DNA of 64,000 nucleotides from Methylobacterium gossipiicola. Lineage in GTDB: Bacteria; Pseudomonadota; Alphaproteobacteria; Rhizobiales; Beijerinckiaceae. The position numbers and the translations under genes were made by a program. Every line of letters starts with the position of its first letter. Position 1 is the stretch's first letter. Of this stretch, positions 32,897-39,748 are shown piece after piece. The stretch is taken from positions 124,001 through 188,000 of the forward strand of contig NZ_FOPM01000007.1 of the NCBI RefSeq assembly GCF_900113485.1, read 5' to 3'. The notes under the pieces were generated by a model. It was given only the letters and a program-made list of their open reading frames with translations, was not told where the DNA came from and ran no database searches.

Positions 32897-33527
32897 GGGG
32901 AGCCCCGTGGTCGTCGAGGAGAGCGTCGAGGAAGCCGTTGCCGGTGCCGCGTTTCGCTGGCGGTGATCGGGCCTTCGAGCCCCGTCGGACGGTTTCGCGG
33001 AGGCGGTTCCGGAGGGTGGCCAGCCAGTCGGTTTTCAGACCCCGGACCCCAGGCATGCCGACCCAGAAATCGTGGAACTCAGCGAGAGCCTCGTCGACGT
33101 CGCCGCCGGTCAGTCCGGCGTCCTGGCAAGCCTGCCGGGCTTCCGGCCGCAGTCCGAAATCCGTCGGGATGCGGGTCCCCCGATGCCGGTCGGCCCCCTT
33201 GGGGGCAGAGGACCCCTTAGGGTCCGAGGGGGAATCTACCGGGGGTGTAGTTTTAGGGGGTGTGGGGGACCTTTTAGGGGGCGTAACGCCGTTACTTTCG
33301 TTATCGGCGTTACATCCGTTACTTTCGGCGTTACGCGCGTTACGCCGTGCTCGGTAGGCCGCCTGCCGGGCGCGGTTGCCCTCACGGTTCCGCTCGATCC
33401 GAGCTTGCTCGGCTTCACCGTCCGCGACGTGCTGGCGAGCGAGTTCGGACCGGACCACGACAAGGATCTGCTCCGGAGCGATCCCGGCGGCGACCATGGC
33501 GTCGATCATCTCGGCAGTGACGGTCAT
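32814..33527 (-). CDS. Lambda-O/DnaT-like replication initiation protein
   Basis: A 237-residue protein from ATG 33527 (ATGA overlap with the nuclease stop). The N-terminal helical part (MTVTAEMIDAMVAAGIAPEQ) and a basic helix (EGNRARQAAYRARRNARNAE) are followed by a Pro/Lys-rich linker. A C-terminal domain like that of phage replication proteins follows (RIPTDFGLRPEARQACQDAG, FHDFWVGMPGVRGLKTDWLA, LRNRLRE). The linker is encoded by a dense cluster of GTTAC repeats, a probable replication origin inside the gene, as in lambda O. It should recruit the host helicase. Confidence 0.62.
   Translation of the reverse strand: MTVTAEMIDAMVAAGIAPEQILVVVRSELARQHVADGEAEQARIERNREGNRARQAAYRARRNARNAESNGCNADNESNGVTPPKRSPTPPKTTPPVDSPSDPKGSSAPKGADRHRGTRIPTDFGLRPEARQACQDAGLTGGDVDEALAEFHDFWVGMPGVRGLKTDWLATLRNRLRETVRRGSKARSPPAKRGTGNGFLDALLDDHGAPHDPTPDHQRYDHGNVHRLAAGGRHSGR
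33281..33346. repeat. GTTAC iteron cluster: probable phage replication origin
   Basis: Within 66 bases GTTA(C/T) boxes recur: GCGTAACGCCGTTAC, then TTTCGTTATCGGCGTTAC, ATCCGTTACTTTCGGCGTTAC and GCGCGTTACGCCG. TTTCGGCGTTAC-type units repeat about every 10-21 bases, and outer parts form inverted repeats (GGCGTAAC/GTTACGCC). Beside it (33205-33280) are G-rich repeats containing TTTTAGGGGG. The whole lies inside the replication-protein gene, the same arrangement as lambda ori in gene O. Confidence 0.55.
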
Positions 33528-34069
33528 GGCCGGGTCTCCCCAGCGATGAAGCTCAGTACCTCGTCCGCGCAGCCGCACGGGTCGTTCCAAATCTCCGAGC
33601 CGGTGAACCGGAAGATCGGAAGGCCCTGGTGCTGGGCGAGGCGATCTCGTGATCGATCGCGTGCTGCCTGTGCCTTGGTCCGCTCGTGGAACTCGTGGCC
33701 GTCACACTCGACCAGAAGCTTTCGAAGCGGCGCGCCAACAGGGGCGGCCGTGTCGGGAAAGGAGATCGCAAAATCCACACGCCAGCCGGCGATCTGGACC
33801 TGCGACTCGACGTAGGCGGTCGAGAAGAAGGTGCACTTGGCGATCGAATCCCGGACGGCTTCTGCCAGTTCGTACTGAGCACTCAGCGCTAGGAGGTTAT
33901 CGACAGGCCGATCCCGACGATGCGCAAGCGACCACATCGCTGCGCAGAACAGGCGCTCGATCGGCGAGTCCCCTGGAACTGCCTCGTGAAGGCGATGAAC
34001 CTCACGATAGGCGTCGTCGGCAGCTTCCTGGGCGAGCAGCGCAAGGCCCCCAAGACGTGCGTTTCGCAT
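33524..34069 (-). CDS. PD-(D/E)XK nuclease-like protein (Vsr/DUF559 type)
   Basis: A 181-residue protein from ATG 34069. The C-terminal half has a Vsr/DUF559-like nuclease core: GWRVDFAISFPDT (Asp), RKLLVECDGHEFHERTKAQA (Glu-x-Asp-Gly-x-x-His), ARDRSRDRLAQHQGLPIFRF, and the final GSEIWNDPCGCADEVL. The N-terminal part is helical. It lies between two adenine methyltransferases and the replication gene. It may be the nuclease partner of these methylases, or a repair or host-DNA degradation enzyme. The start was chosen from the first Met of the protein-like region. Confidence 0.65.
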   Translation of the reverse strand: MRNARLGGLALLAQEAADDAYREVHRLHEAVPGDSPIERLFCAAMWSLAHRRDRPVDNLLALSAQYELAEAVRDSIAKCTFFSTAYVESQVQIAGWRVDFAISFPDTAAPVGAPLRKLLVECDGHEFHERTKAQAARDRSRDRLAQHQGLPIFRFTGSEIWNDPCGCADEVLSFIAGETRP

Positions 34070-34074
34070 CGCCG

Positions 34075-34923
34075 CTACTCCGCCGCCGCGAGGACAGGCC
34101 CCGGCTGGTACAGATTCACGAAGTCGGGCCGGGCCGTCCGCTGGAAGCCCTCGCCATAGGGCGGGTAGCTGCAGGCCCGCACGAGGTCGTAGAAGCCCTC
34201 GGGCTTCACGCTGTTCGCGCCCACGGGCCAAGCGTGGTTGGTGCGGGTGGCGCGCGCGGGCGCCCGTGTCTTGAGGTCGCCGCGCACGGCGAAGATCACG
34301 TGCTCCGTGGTGTTGCGGAAATAGCGGCCGCGCCCGAGGCGCGGCTTGGTCCAGGTGTGGACGGTCTTGTGCTGGAATCCCCAGGCGGCGAGCAGCGGCG
34401 GGGCGAGCAGAATCGTGTTGTTCGTGACCCAGAGGTAGAGGTGCGCGTCGTCCTCGGCCCAATCGCGGACCGGGATGGCGAGGATCTCGTCGAACGGCAT
34501 CAGGGCATAGTCGTGCCCGGCTGCGTCCGAGATGTTGTCCTCGTCCCACGGCGGATCGAACACCAGGGTGCGGAACCGGCCCTTCACCGGGGCGAGACCG
34601 AGCACGCGGTCCTCGTCGCGGGCGCGCAGCAGCTTGGTGTGGGGGCCATTGATCTTGCCGGTGCGATCCATCTCCTCGAGGAGGTGGCCGAACCGCTCGG
34701 GCTCGGCCTCGGCCGCCCGGCAGATGTCAGCGATCTTGTCGAGTTGGCGACCGGAGATCCCGAAGCGAGCGCCGACCCGGTCACGAACCTCTGACGGTCC
34801 GGAAATTTTCCGACCCTTACGGCCATGGGCCATCCGGTCGCGCGCCTCGGCCCGCTCGCGTTCGAGCAGGGCCAGACCCATCGCGTGCAGTTCGCTCGGG
34901 CGGAACGTGGGGGCCGCCTTCAT
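34075..34923 (-). CDS. MT-A70 family adenine-N6 DNA methyltransferase
   Basis: A 282-residue protein from ATG 34923 (ATGA overlap). Residues 40-110 form a ParB/helix-turn-helix-like DNA-contacting part (RVGARFGISGRQLDKIADIC). The MT-A70 catalytic domain follows with DPPW (Asp123-Trp126, TLVFDPPWDEDN), DAHLYLWVTNNTILLAPP, GFQHKTVHTWTKPRLGRG and RNTTEHVIFAVRG. It transfers methyl from SAM to adenine N6. Together with the Dam-type enzyme it would protect phage DNA from host restriction or mark it for its own nuclease. The recognition site cannot be read from sequence. Confidence 0.88.
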   Translation of the reverse strand: MKAAPTFRPSELHAMGLALLERERAEARDRMAHGRKGRKISGPSEVRDRVGARFGISGRQLDKIADICRAAEAEPERFGHLLEEMDRTGKINGPHTKLLRARDEDRVLGLAPVKGRFRTLVFDPPWDEDNISDAAGHDYALMPFDEILAIPVRDWAEDDAHLYLWVTNNTILLAPPLLAAWGFQHKTVHTWTKPRLGRGRYFRNTTEHVIFAVRGDLKTRAPARATRTNHAWPVGANSVKPEGFYDLVRACSYPPYGEGFQRTARPDFVNLYQPGPVLAAAE

Positions 34924-35801
34924 GCTGCACCTGCCGTGTCGAAGAGGTGGGACTGAGCGAAGACCGAGCCGAAAGCCTCGAGGCGGGCGGCGGCGCGCGG
35001 GTTGATCCACAGCACTTCGGTGCGAGCCCGGGCGCCGTCGGCGAGGGCGGGCCGCTCCACGCGGCGCCAGGAACGCAGCGCAGCCTCGTAGGCCGGCGCC
35101 GGGTAGCCGGAGAGGACCACCATGCCGCTCAAGTCGTGGACGGCGTCGAGCAGGCGGGCGTGGTCCTCGCTCGTCAGCTCGTGGCGGTATGCATAGTAGC
35201 CAGAGCCGACCCGCCGGCCTTTCTGCGAGCGGGTTGCCGGCAGGTAGGGCGGGTCGAGGTAGTGGAGCGCTTCCGGCCCGTCTTGCTGGGTCAGGACCTC
35301 GAACGCGTCCCGGCATTCGATCACCACGCCGCGCAGGCGCTCGACGAGGATCACGAGGGCGTCGGGGAACCCCGCCCAGTCCTGCGATGGGGTGGTGCCG
35401 TTCCGATTCGCGTTGCCACGGAAGCCGCTCCGGACACCACGATTGCTGGAGTCCGAGCCAAAGCCCATGAAGGACCGCACCACCAAGCGCCGCGCCTCCT
35501 CGACGGGGTCGGTGGCAATTTCGTGGGCCTGTTCATACTCGGCGCGCGCGAACGGCGTGGCGCGCAGGTCGGCGATCAGTCGCGGGGCGTCCCCAGAGCG
35601 CAGGACCCGGAACAGGTTCACCACGTCATCGTCCAGGTCATTGTAGACCTCGGCATGCGACCGGGGCTTGCGCAGCAGGACGCTGGCCGCGCCGCCGAAT
35701 ACCTCGGTGTAGAGGCGGTGGGCCGGGAAGTGCTTCAACACCCAGGGGGCGAGCAGCCATTTGCCGCCGTGCCAGCGGAGGAGGGGGCGTGTCGGGGTCA
35801 T
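34920..35801 (-). CDS. Dam-type DNA adenine methyltransferase
   Basis: A 293-residue class D12 methylase. It has the N-terminal SAM motif LLRWHGGKWLLAPWVLKHF, then TEVFGGAASVLLRKP, YNDLDDDVVNLFRVLRSGD, and catalytic DPPY (ALHYLDPPYLP). The region between (SSNRGVRSGFRGNANRNG) is the variable target-recognition loop. It methylates adenine N6, classically in GATC, but specificity cannot be inferred here. ATGA overlaps on both sides tie it to RusA and the MT-A70 enzyme. Confidence 0.9.
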   Translation of the reverse strand: MTPTRPLLRWHGGKWLLAPWVLKHFPAHRLYTEVFGGAASVLLRKPRSHAEVYNDLDDDVVNLFRVLRSGDAPRLIADLRATPFARAEYEQAHEIATDPVEEARRLVVRSFMGFGSDSSNRGVRSGFRGNANRNGTTPSQDWAGFPDALVILVERLRGVVIECRDAFEVLTQQDGPEALHYLDPPYLPATRSQKGRRVGSGYYAYRHELTSEDHARLLDAVHDLSGMVVLSGYPAPAYEAALRSWRRVERPALADGARARTEVLWINPRAAARLEAFGSVFAQSHLFDTAGAA

Positions 35802-36337
35802 GACGCCACCGCAACGCCGTCGGTGACGCGCACGAACACCATCCGCACGGCATCGGGCCTATCGGACCGGAGGCTGGTGACGTGGCGGACGTACCGCTTC
35901 CCGTCGTCGGCGATGACTCCGATCTGCTTGGCGGCGTCGATCAGCGGCTTGGCGTAGGCGTCGGTATCGCCCTCAGTGGCCATGAGGTGGATGGTGATGT
36001 CCGCGCGGCCGACGATCCGGCCGGGAGCCTGGAGCGCGCCCAGGCGCACGGCGTCGGCGCGCCACCTGCGGTACCGGGCCGCCTTCACCCGCCCGACGCC
36101 GGGCCGATTGAAATAGAGGTTGTTCACCCCTGGCGGCATCGGCAGGTCGAGGACGACGGTCTCTGCTATGGGCCGGTCGACCCATTCGGGGCGCAACTCG
36201 CACTTCGGCGTGTGGGCGCGGCGGGTGGCCGGCGCTGGGCGTCGCGCGGCCTCCTCGCGTTTCAGGCGGGCGAGGACGCCAGCCGGGCCGAGGGCGCGGA
36301 AATCGGCGGCAGTGATGACGGGATCAGAGCAGCCCAT
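35798..36337 (-). CDS. RusA-like Holliday junction resolvase
   Basis: A 179-residue protein. The RusA core is at the C-terminus: VLDLPMPPGVNNLYFNRPGV, RYRRWRADAVRLGALQ, and the acidic catalytic motif EGDTDAYAKPLIDAAKQIGV followed by IADDGKRYVRHVTS. RusA dimers cut four-way junctions and help resolve phage replication and recombination intermediates. An N-terminal extension of about 60 residues is charged and probably disordered. It sits in the early operon between GapR-like and Dam genes. Confidence 0.85.
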   Translation of the reverse strand: MGCSDPVITAADFRALGPAGVLARLKREEAARRPAPATRRAHTPKCELRPEWVDRPIAETVVLDLPMPPGVNNLYFNRPGVGRVKAARYRRWRADAVRLGALQAPGRIVGRADITIHLMATEGDTDAYAKPLIDAAKQIGVIADDGKRYVRHVTSLRSDRPDAVRMVFVRVTDGVAVAS

Positions 36338-36340
36338 GGC

Positions 36341-36904
36341 TCAGGCTCTCCCGGCAATGGCGTCTTCGATGTCGATCTGCCCGTCGGAGCGCATTCGCTT
36401 CGCCGCCGTGCGCAGCACCGAGGCGCCACGGCGAGGGATTCTCGCATTGGTGGTGACGGTGACGCCCGGCACGCCTGCGAACGCGTCCTTGACCCGGCTT
36501 TGCAACTCCATCCGAGCAGTGGCTTCGGCGAGCTTCGTGCCCGTGGTCTCGACGGTCCGCCCGCCGGCCGAGATGGTGATCTTGGTCTGAGCGACCTCGC
36601 GCTCGACGGCCGAACGCCCGAGCGGCGTGTCACCGAGCATTCCGAGCGCCATCATGTAGAGTTCGAGGACGGCCTCCTCTTCCTGCCGCTTGGCGTGGTC
36701 CATCTTCCGAAGCCGAACGATCTTGCGAATCGTCTTCACGTCGAAGCCGGTCCCCTTGGCCTCCGCGTAAACGTCCTTGATGTCCGAGGCCAAGCCGGCC
36801 TTCTCTTCTTCGAGCCGTTCGATGCGCTCGATGAAGGATTTCAGTTGATCGGCAGCAACGCTGGATGCGTCTACTTGCGGAGACGCGGCATGTTGGGATA
36901 CCAT
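36341..36904 (-). CDS. GapR-family (DUF2312) nucleoid protein with C-terminal extension
   Basis: A 187-residue protein from ATG 36904. Residues about 15-89 match Gap[69 protein letters not shown]. GapR binds AT-rich, overtwisted DNA ahead of replication forks in alphaproteobacteria and is normally about 90 residues. Here a further 100 residues follow ([33 protein letters not shown]), with no recognised family. The phage copy may support phage replication or compete with host GapR. A hairpin lies 29 bases upstream of the start. Confidence 0.8.
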   Translation of the reverse strand: MVSQHAASPQVDASSVAADQLKSFIERIERLEEEKAGLASDIKDVYAEAKGTGFDVKTIRKIVRLRKMDHAKRQEEEAVLELYMMALGMLGDTPLGRSAVEREVAQTKITISAGGRTVETTGTKLAEATARMELQSRVKDAFAGVPGVTVTTNARIPRRGASVLRTAAKRMRSDGQIDIEDAIAGRA

Positions 36905-36932
36905 TTTCCTACTCCACAAGAGCACACCACTT

Positions 36933-36971
36933 CCGCCCGGCTCCCTGCTTCGCCGCAAAGGGACCGGGCGG
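36933..36971 (-). promoter_or_regulatory. Strong hairpin in the leader of the GapR-like gene
   Basis: CCGCCCGG (36933-36940) pairs with CCGGGCGG (36964-36971), extended by an inner CCCT/AGGG pair (36943-36946 with 36959-36962). It sits between the upstream stop at 36986 and the GapR-like start. It could attenuate transcription or control translation. The T-rich flank is on the plus-strand side, so a simple leftward terminator is not indicated. Confidence 0.35.
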
Positions 36972-36985
36972 TTCTGTTTCTGGGG

Positions 36986-37753
36986 TCAGGGATGCGGGCG
37001 CCCGCCCGGCAGACGGTCGTCGAACCGGGGCGCGCGGGGCTCGCCGCGCGAGCGGGTGTCCTGGGTCGCGGAAGGGGGCGCCTCGACGGTGACGTCCTGG
37101 CCGCGCCGCTCGGCGGCGCTGGCGGTCAGCGTCTCGCGCAGCAGATACGCCTCGAACGCCCACGCCTGCCGGAACGCGTCGTCGTAGGCGTACCGCTCGC
37201 CCGCCGCCTGATCGTAGTTCTCCGGCGAGGCGCAGGCCGACTTGCCGATGTGGGTGAAGCCGTTCCGCATGGTGATGATGCAGATCGTCAGCACCCCGTC
37301 GCGAAAGAACTTGGAGCCGGCGATCTTCGCCGTGATGCTGTCCGCCGTGACGCGGGGTGCCGTCGAGCGCTCCACCACCGCGTCGGCTTCGTCGCGGGTC
37401 AGGGCCGGGGCGCCGGTGCCGTCGGGTTGGCGGGAGGCGGCGACGTACCCGGCCTCGAACACCGCTCGCGGCGAATGCGAGAGGTAGCCCTGCGGATGCG
37501 TGTCGGTCGGCTCGTACCGGACGAGGTAATCCCCGGCGGACGGAACTCCGCGTGTGGCGAACCCGAGTGGCGCGCCCACGACGAGACCGCATTCCAGCGT
37601 CACGGTGCCGGAACCGTCCCGCAGGCACTCCACTGCCGCGATCCGGTACGCCTCGACGTGCTTGTGGCTGACGTGCGTCGCATGGAACGCCGGCAGCGGC
37701 GCCATCTTCTGCGCGAACGCCCGCGCCTGATCACCACTGTCCACCATCGTCAC
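36986..37753 (-). CDS. Phage Gp49-like protein with N-terminal extra domain
   Basis: A 255-residue protein. The C-terminal part (about 130-215) matches the phage gp49/66 family: SITAKIAGSKFFRDGVLTIC, IITMRNGFTHIGKSACA, YAYDDAFRQAWAFEAYLLRE. The N-terminal about 115 residues (SHKHVEAYRIAAVECLRDGS, VPSAGDYLVRYEPTDTHPQG) form a separate beta-rich domain seen alone in other phages. The two are fused here. The last 35 residues are Arg/Pro-rich. Function of the family is unknown. Overlaps the upstream gene by ATGA. Confidence 0.72.
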   Translation of the reverse strand: MTMVDSGDQARAFAQKMAPLPAFHATHVSHKHVEAYRIAAVECLRDGSGTVTLECGLVVGAPLGFATRGVPSAGDYLVRYEPTDTHPQGYLSHSPRAVFEAGYVAASRQPDGTGAPALTRDEADAVVERSTAPRVTADSITAKIAGSKFFRDGVLTICIITMRNGFTHIGKSACASPENYDQAAGERYAYDDAFRQAWAFEAYLLRETLTASAAERRGQDVTVEAPPSATQDTRSRGEPRAPRFDDRLPGGRPHP

Positions 37754-38193
37754 TCTCCCTGTTGGGCCGCCTGGAACAGCGGCAAATCGAAGTGGGGCTT
37801 CACCCGCCGCGCCACGGCCGGAGCCGGCGCCAGAGGCGGTCCCACCAGGCCCGCACGCGCGCCTTCAGCCGCGCGAAGAGCAGCTTGAGCCGCAGCGACA
37901 GCAGGGTCCGCAGGGCCGGTAAGGCGGGTGGTGATCTCGACGTCATGGGCGAGCTTCCTCAACTGCCGCTCGACTTCGCGGGCATGGGCGGCCTCCAGGG
38001 CCGCAAGGACGTGGGAGGCGACGGCCTTGGGCGGCCGGTAGCGGAGCGCCCAGAGCTTGGAGAAGGGCAGGGCGGCGCGCTGGGCGACGCGCTTCATGGC
38101 GTTGGCGGTGTCGCCGGGGCCGCGCGTCTCCCAGCGGAGAAGGTCGTCGGCGAAGTCTTGAGCGCGGGCGATATCAGCGTCGGGCACTTGCAT
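37750..38193 (-). CDS. Hypothetical early phage protein, helix-rich
   Basis: From ATG 38193 (MQVPDADIARAQDFADDLLR) the product is 147 residues; an upstream start at 38223 would add MMMCKFCLRR. Features include AMKRVAQRAALPFSKLWALR, a helix-turn-helix-like YRPPKAVASHVLAALEAAHA, and a long charged helix, ending KPHFDLPLFQAAQQGE. The pattern suggests a small DNA-binding early regulator. No family is assigned. It is coupled by ATGA to the gp49-like gene. Confidence 0.5.
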   Translation of the reverse strand: MQVPDADIARAQDFADDLLRWETRGPGDTANAMKRVAQRAALPFSKLWALRYRPPKAVASHVLAALEAAHAREVERQLRKLAHDVEITTRLTGPADPAVAAAQAALRAAEGARAGLVGPPLAPAPAVARRVKPHFDLPLFQAAQQGE

Positions 38194-38229
38194 CCTCCGC
38201 AAACAGAATTTGCACATCATCAAATCTGT

Positions 38230-38251
38230 CCGTGTTTATTGAGAAACACGG
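38230..38251. repeat. Perfect 8-bp-arm inverted repeat
   Basis: CCGTGTTT (38230-38237) and AAACACGG (38244-38251) surround a 6-base loop, in an AT-rich spot just upstream of the leftward early gene at 38193. It may be an operator or an attenuator. No U-run follows on either strand. Confidence 0.4.
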
Positions 38252-38463
38252 GCGGGAGACGCTGTTATGCAAATGGAGGTTAGACGAGGCACGCAGTACA
38301 GATGCGTGATCGGCAGCTTGGCGGCGACGACGATCACGCGAGGGGAAAAGGGCCGGGGCGCGATGACCCCGGCCAGTCCAGTGAGGAAGACCAGCGAGAG
38401 AGCGCTGGATGCCCGCACGACGGGCCACGGACGCGCCAACGAGGCGCGAAGGGGAAGCGCCAA
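38236..38463 (-). CDS. Possible small hydrophobic protein (75 aa), uncertain
   Basis: A frame from a TTG at 38463 encodes a Val/Leu/Ala-rich sequence (ASSALSLVFLTGLAGVIAPR, VIVVAAKLPITHLYCVPRL) with high third-position GC. The rest of the 38224-38808 interval has overlapping open frames on both strands without convincing protein character, including one from a GTG at 38812 coupled to the 38809-38961 gene. Which frame is used cannot be decided from sequence alone. Confidence 0.25.
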   Translation of the reverse strand: MALPLRASLARPWPVVRASSALSLVFLTGLAGVIAPRPFSPRVIVVAAKLPITHLYCVPRLTSICITASPARVSQ

Positions 38464-38808
38464 GGCCGCGTGTCGAAACGCAGAACCCGTTCACGGTCTC
38501 GGCGCTCGGCCGGATCATCCCGGCTCGAGGGGAATGGGTGCCGGGTTGCTCTCCACCCGGCGAAGTCACGCCTGCATCTTCTGCGTAGGCCCGAGGGCGG
38601 TTCGCGTTCGCGTATCCGGCGTTCGATTGCAGTCGAACTATCCCGACAGTCACATGACTTTTGACCGTGGCCGGCGCAGTTGCCTGCGACGCCACCGGCG
38701 GGGCCATGTCCCCGGCGCTGCGTGTGCCCGTTTGCGTGGTCGGTGCGGCAGCGCTCGCCGTCACTCCACCTGTGGACGCCCCGAAGGACGAATTCTTAAG
38801 GGCGGCGC

Positions 38809-38961
38809 TCACAGCGACCACGCCCAGATGCAGAAGGCGACGAGCCCGATTGCAACGTCGGCGAGGCCGAACGTCAGCGCGCGGCCGGAGCCGGTCAGGA
38901 ACGCGGTGCCAAGGCCGACAATGGCCAAGGCCGCGAAGATGATGGCGGCGAGCGCGGCCAT
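38809..38961 (-). CDS. Small two-helix membrane protein (50 aa)
   Basis: ATG 38961 to TGA at 38809 encodes MAALAAIIFAALAIVGLGTA, a short turn (GSGRALT), then a second helix (LADVAIGLVAFCIWAWSL). Two hydrophobic helices in 50 residues are very unlikely by chance. Its stop overlaps a GTG as GTGA. It lies in the leftward early operon beyond Cro. Early small membrane proteins of phages often target host envelope or defence functions, but nothing specific is seen. Confidence 0.6.
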   Translation of the reverse strand: MAALAAIIFAALAIVGLGTAFLTGSGRALTFGLADVAIGLVAFCIWAWSL

Positions 38962-39071
38962 GTCAGGCGCGCCCCGCGACGAGCGCAGACGCGGACGGGA
39001 TGCACGCCGCGATGGCGCGTCCCGCCCGGTCCGCTACCTTGGTCAGTGCCAACCGAACCAAGGAGCTGAGA

Positions 39072-39266
39072 ATGACGGAGCCCGCGATCAACCCGCGCGC
39101 GGAAGCGATAGAGATTGCCCTGAAAGCAATATTCAACACCTTGTCGGACTCAAAGCAGAAAGAAGTGCTGCAGCATCTGGAGGGCATGGCTAATGGCCTT
39201 GCTTCTGGAGTGCCGGGTACGGCCGAAGCTGTCCTTCGCCTTCGCACGAAGTTTTCTGGGCCATAG
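39072..39266 (+). CDS. Small protein antisense to the leftward early operon
   Basis: A 64-residue frame from ATG 39072 with an excellent Shine-Dalgarno (AAGGAG 7-12 bases upstream): MTEPAINPRAEAIEIALKAI, then LSDSKQKEVLQHLEGMANG and VPGTAEAVLRLRTKFSGP. It is helical and globular-like. It runs against the Cro operon and overlaps the 3' end of the minus gene at 39190-39459. Small dimeric proteins of this kind can be switch modulators. No family is recognised. Confidence 0.6.
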   Translation: MTEPAINPRAEAIEIALKAIFNTLSDSKQKEVLQHLEGMANGLASGVPGTAEAVLRLRTKFSGP

Positions 39267-39459
39267 CCCGTGCCTCAGCGATTTTATTCTTTGCATCGGC
39301 AAGCACACGGGAACTCAGAACGCGCTCCAGTCCCTGCGTTCGGAAACCGTAGAAGCCGGAACGATCGATCACCGGCGTCGGCAACCGCTTGCCGCTGCGC
39401 GCTGTAGGCTTGGAGTTCGGTTCGGTGCGGCCCTGCCAGGGGGTGCGGCGGCGGCGCAT
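39190..39459 (-). CDS. Small early protein coupled to the Cro-like gene
   Basis: An 89-residue frame whose ATG (39459) overlaps the Cro-like stop as TGATG. It has a basic N-terminus (MRRRRTPWQGRTEPNSK), then SGFYGFRTQGLERVLSSRVL and ADAKNKIAEARAMAQKT. Coupling to Cro supports translation; its end overlaps the convergent plus-strand gene by 77 bases. It would be expressed first upon induction. Function unknown. Confidence 0.5.
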   Translation of the reverse strand: MRRRRTPWQGRTEPNSKPTARSGKRLPTPVIDRSGFYGFRTQGLERVLSSRVLADAKNKIAEARAMAQKTSCEGEGQLRPYPALQKQGH

Positions 39460-39686
39460 CAGGCGGCGACCTCGGCTGGGGCGGGGAAGACATCGGAGCG
39501 CAGATCGTGACGCGAAACCTGCGTGACTGCCTCAATCCGAAGCGCCCACTCGGCCGGGGCGCCGCGCTTGCTCTTATTGAGCCATGTCCAGACGTTCGAT
39601 TGGGATGTGCCAATCGCCTTCGCCAGGCCCGCTTGGCCACCTGCAACTTCGATAGCTCGTGCGAGCGCTTGATGGTTCGGGCTCAT
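39459..39686 (-). CDS. Cro/YdaS-like repressor
   Basis: A 75-residue protein: LARAIEVAGGQAGLAKAIGT, SQSNVWTWLNKSKRGAPAEW, ALRIEAVTQVSRHDLRSDVF. This is a YdaS/Cro-type helix-turn-helix (AGLAKAIGTSQSNVWTWLNK), and its GAPAEWALRIEAVT is typical of the family. It is divergent from the CI-like gene with operators between. It should repress cI and drive lytic development of the leftward early operon that it heads. The TTGACT -35 of its promoter (39721-39716) overlaps an operator. Confidence 0.85.
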   Translation of the reverse strand: MSPNHQALARAIEVAGGQAGLAKAIGTSQSNVWTWLNKSKRGAPAEWALRIEAVTQVSRHDLRSDVFPAPAEVAA

Positions 39687-39699
39687 GCCACCGAAATGT

Positions 39700-39734
39700 A
39701 CCGAGAAAGCGGTAAAGTCAACCGTATTTACGGT
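39700..39734. promoter_or_regulatory. Switch operators and divergent promoters between cro and cI
   Basis: Two 14-bp sites with the form ACCG-N6-CGGT: ACCGAGAAAGCGGT (39700-39713) and ACCGTATTTACGGT (39721-39734), the second a near-perfect palindrome. Leftward TTGACT (39721-39716) touches the second site and its spacer covers the first, so repressor binding would block the Cro promoter. The same sites recur at 41007-41020 and 41031-41044. Confidence 0.7.
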
Positions 39735-39748
39735 AGGGACGGTCGGTT

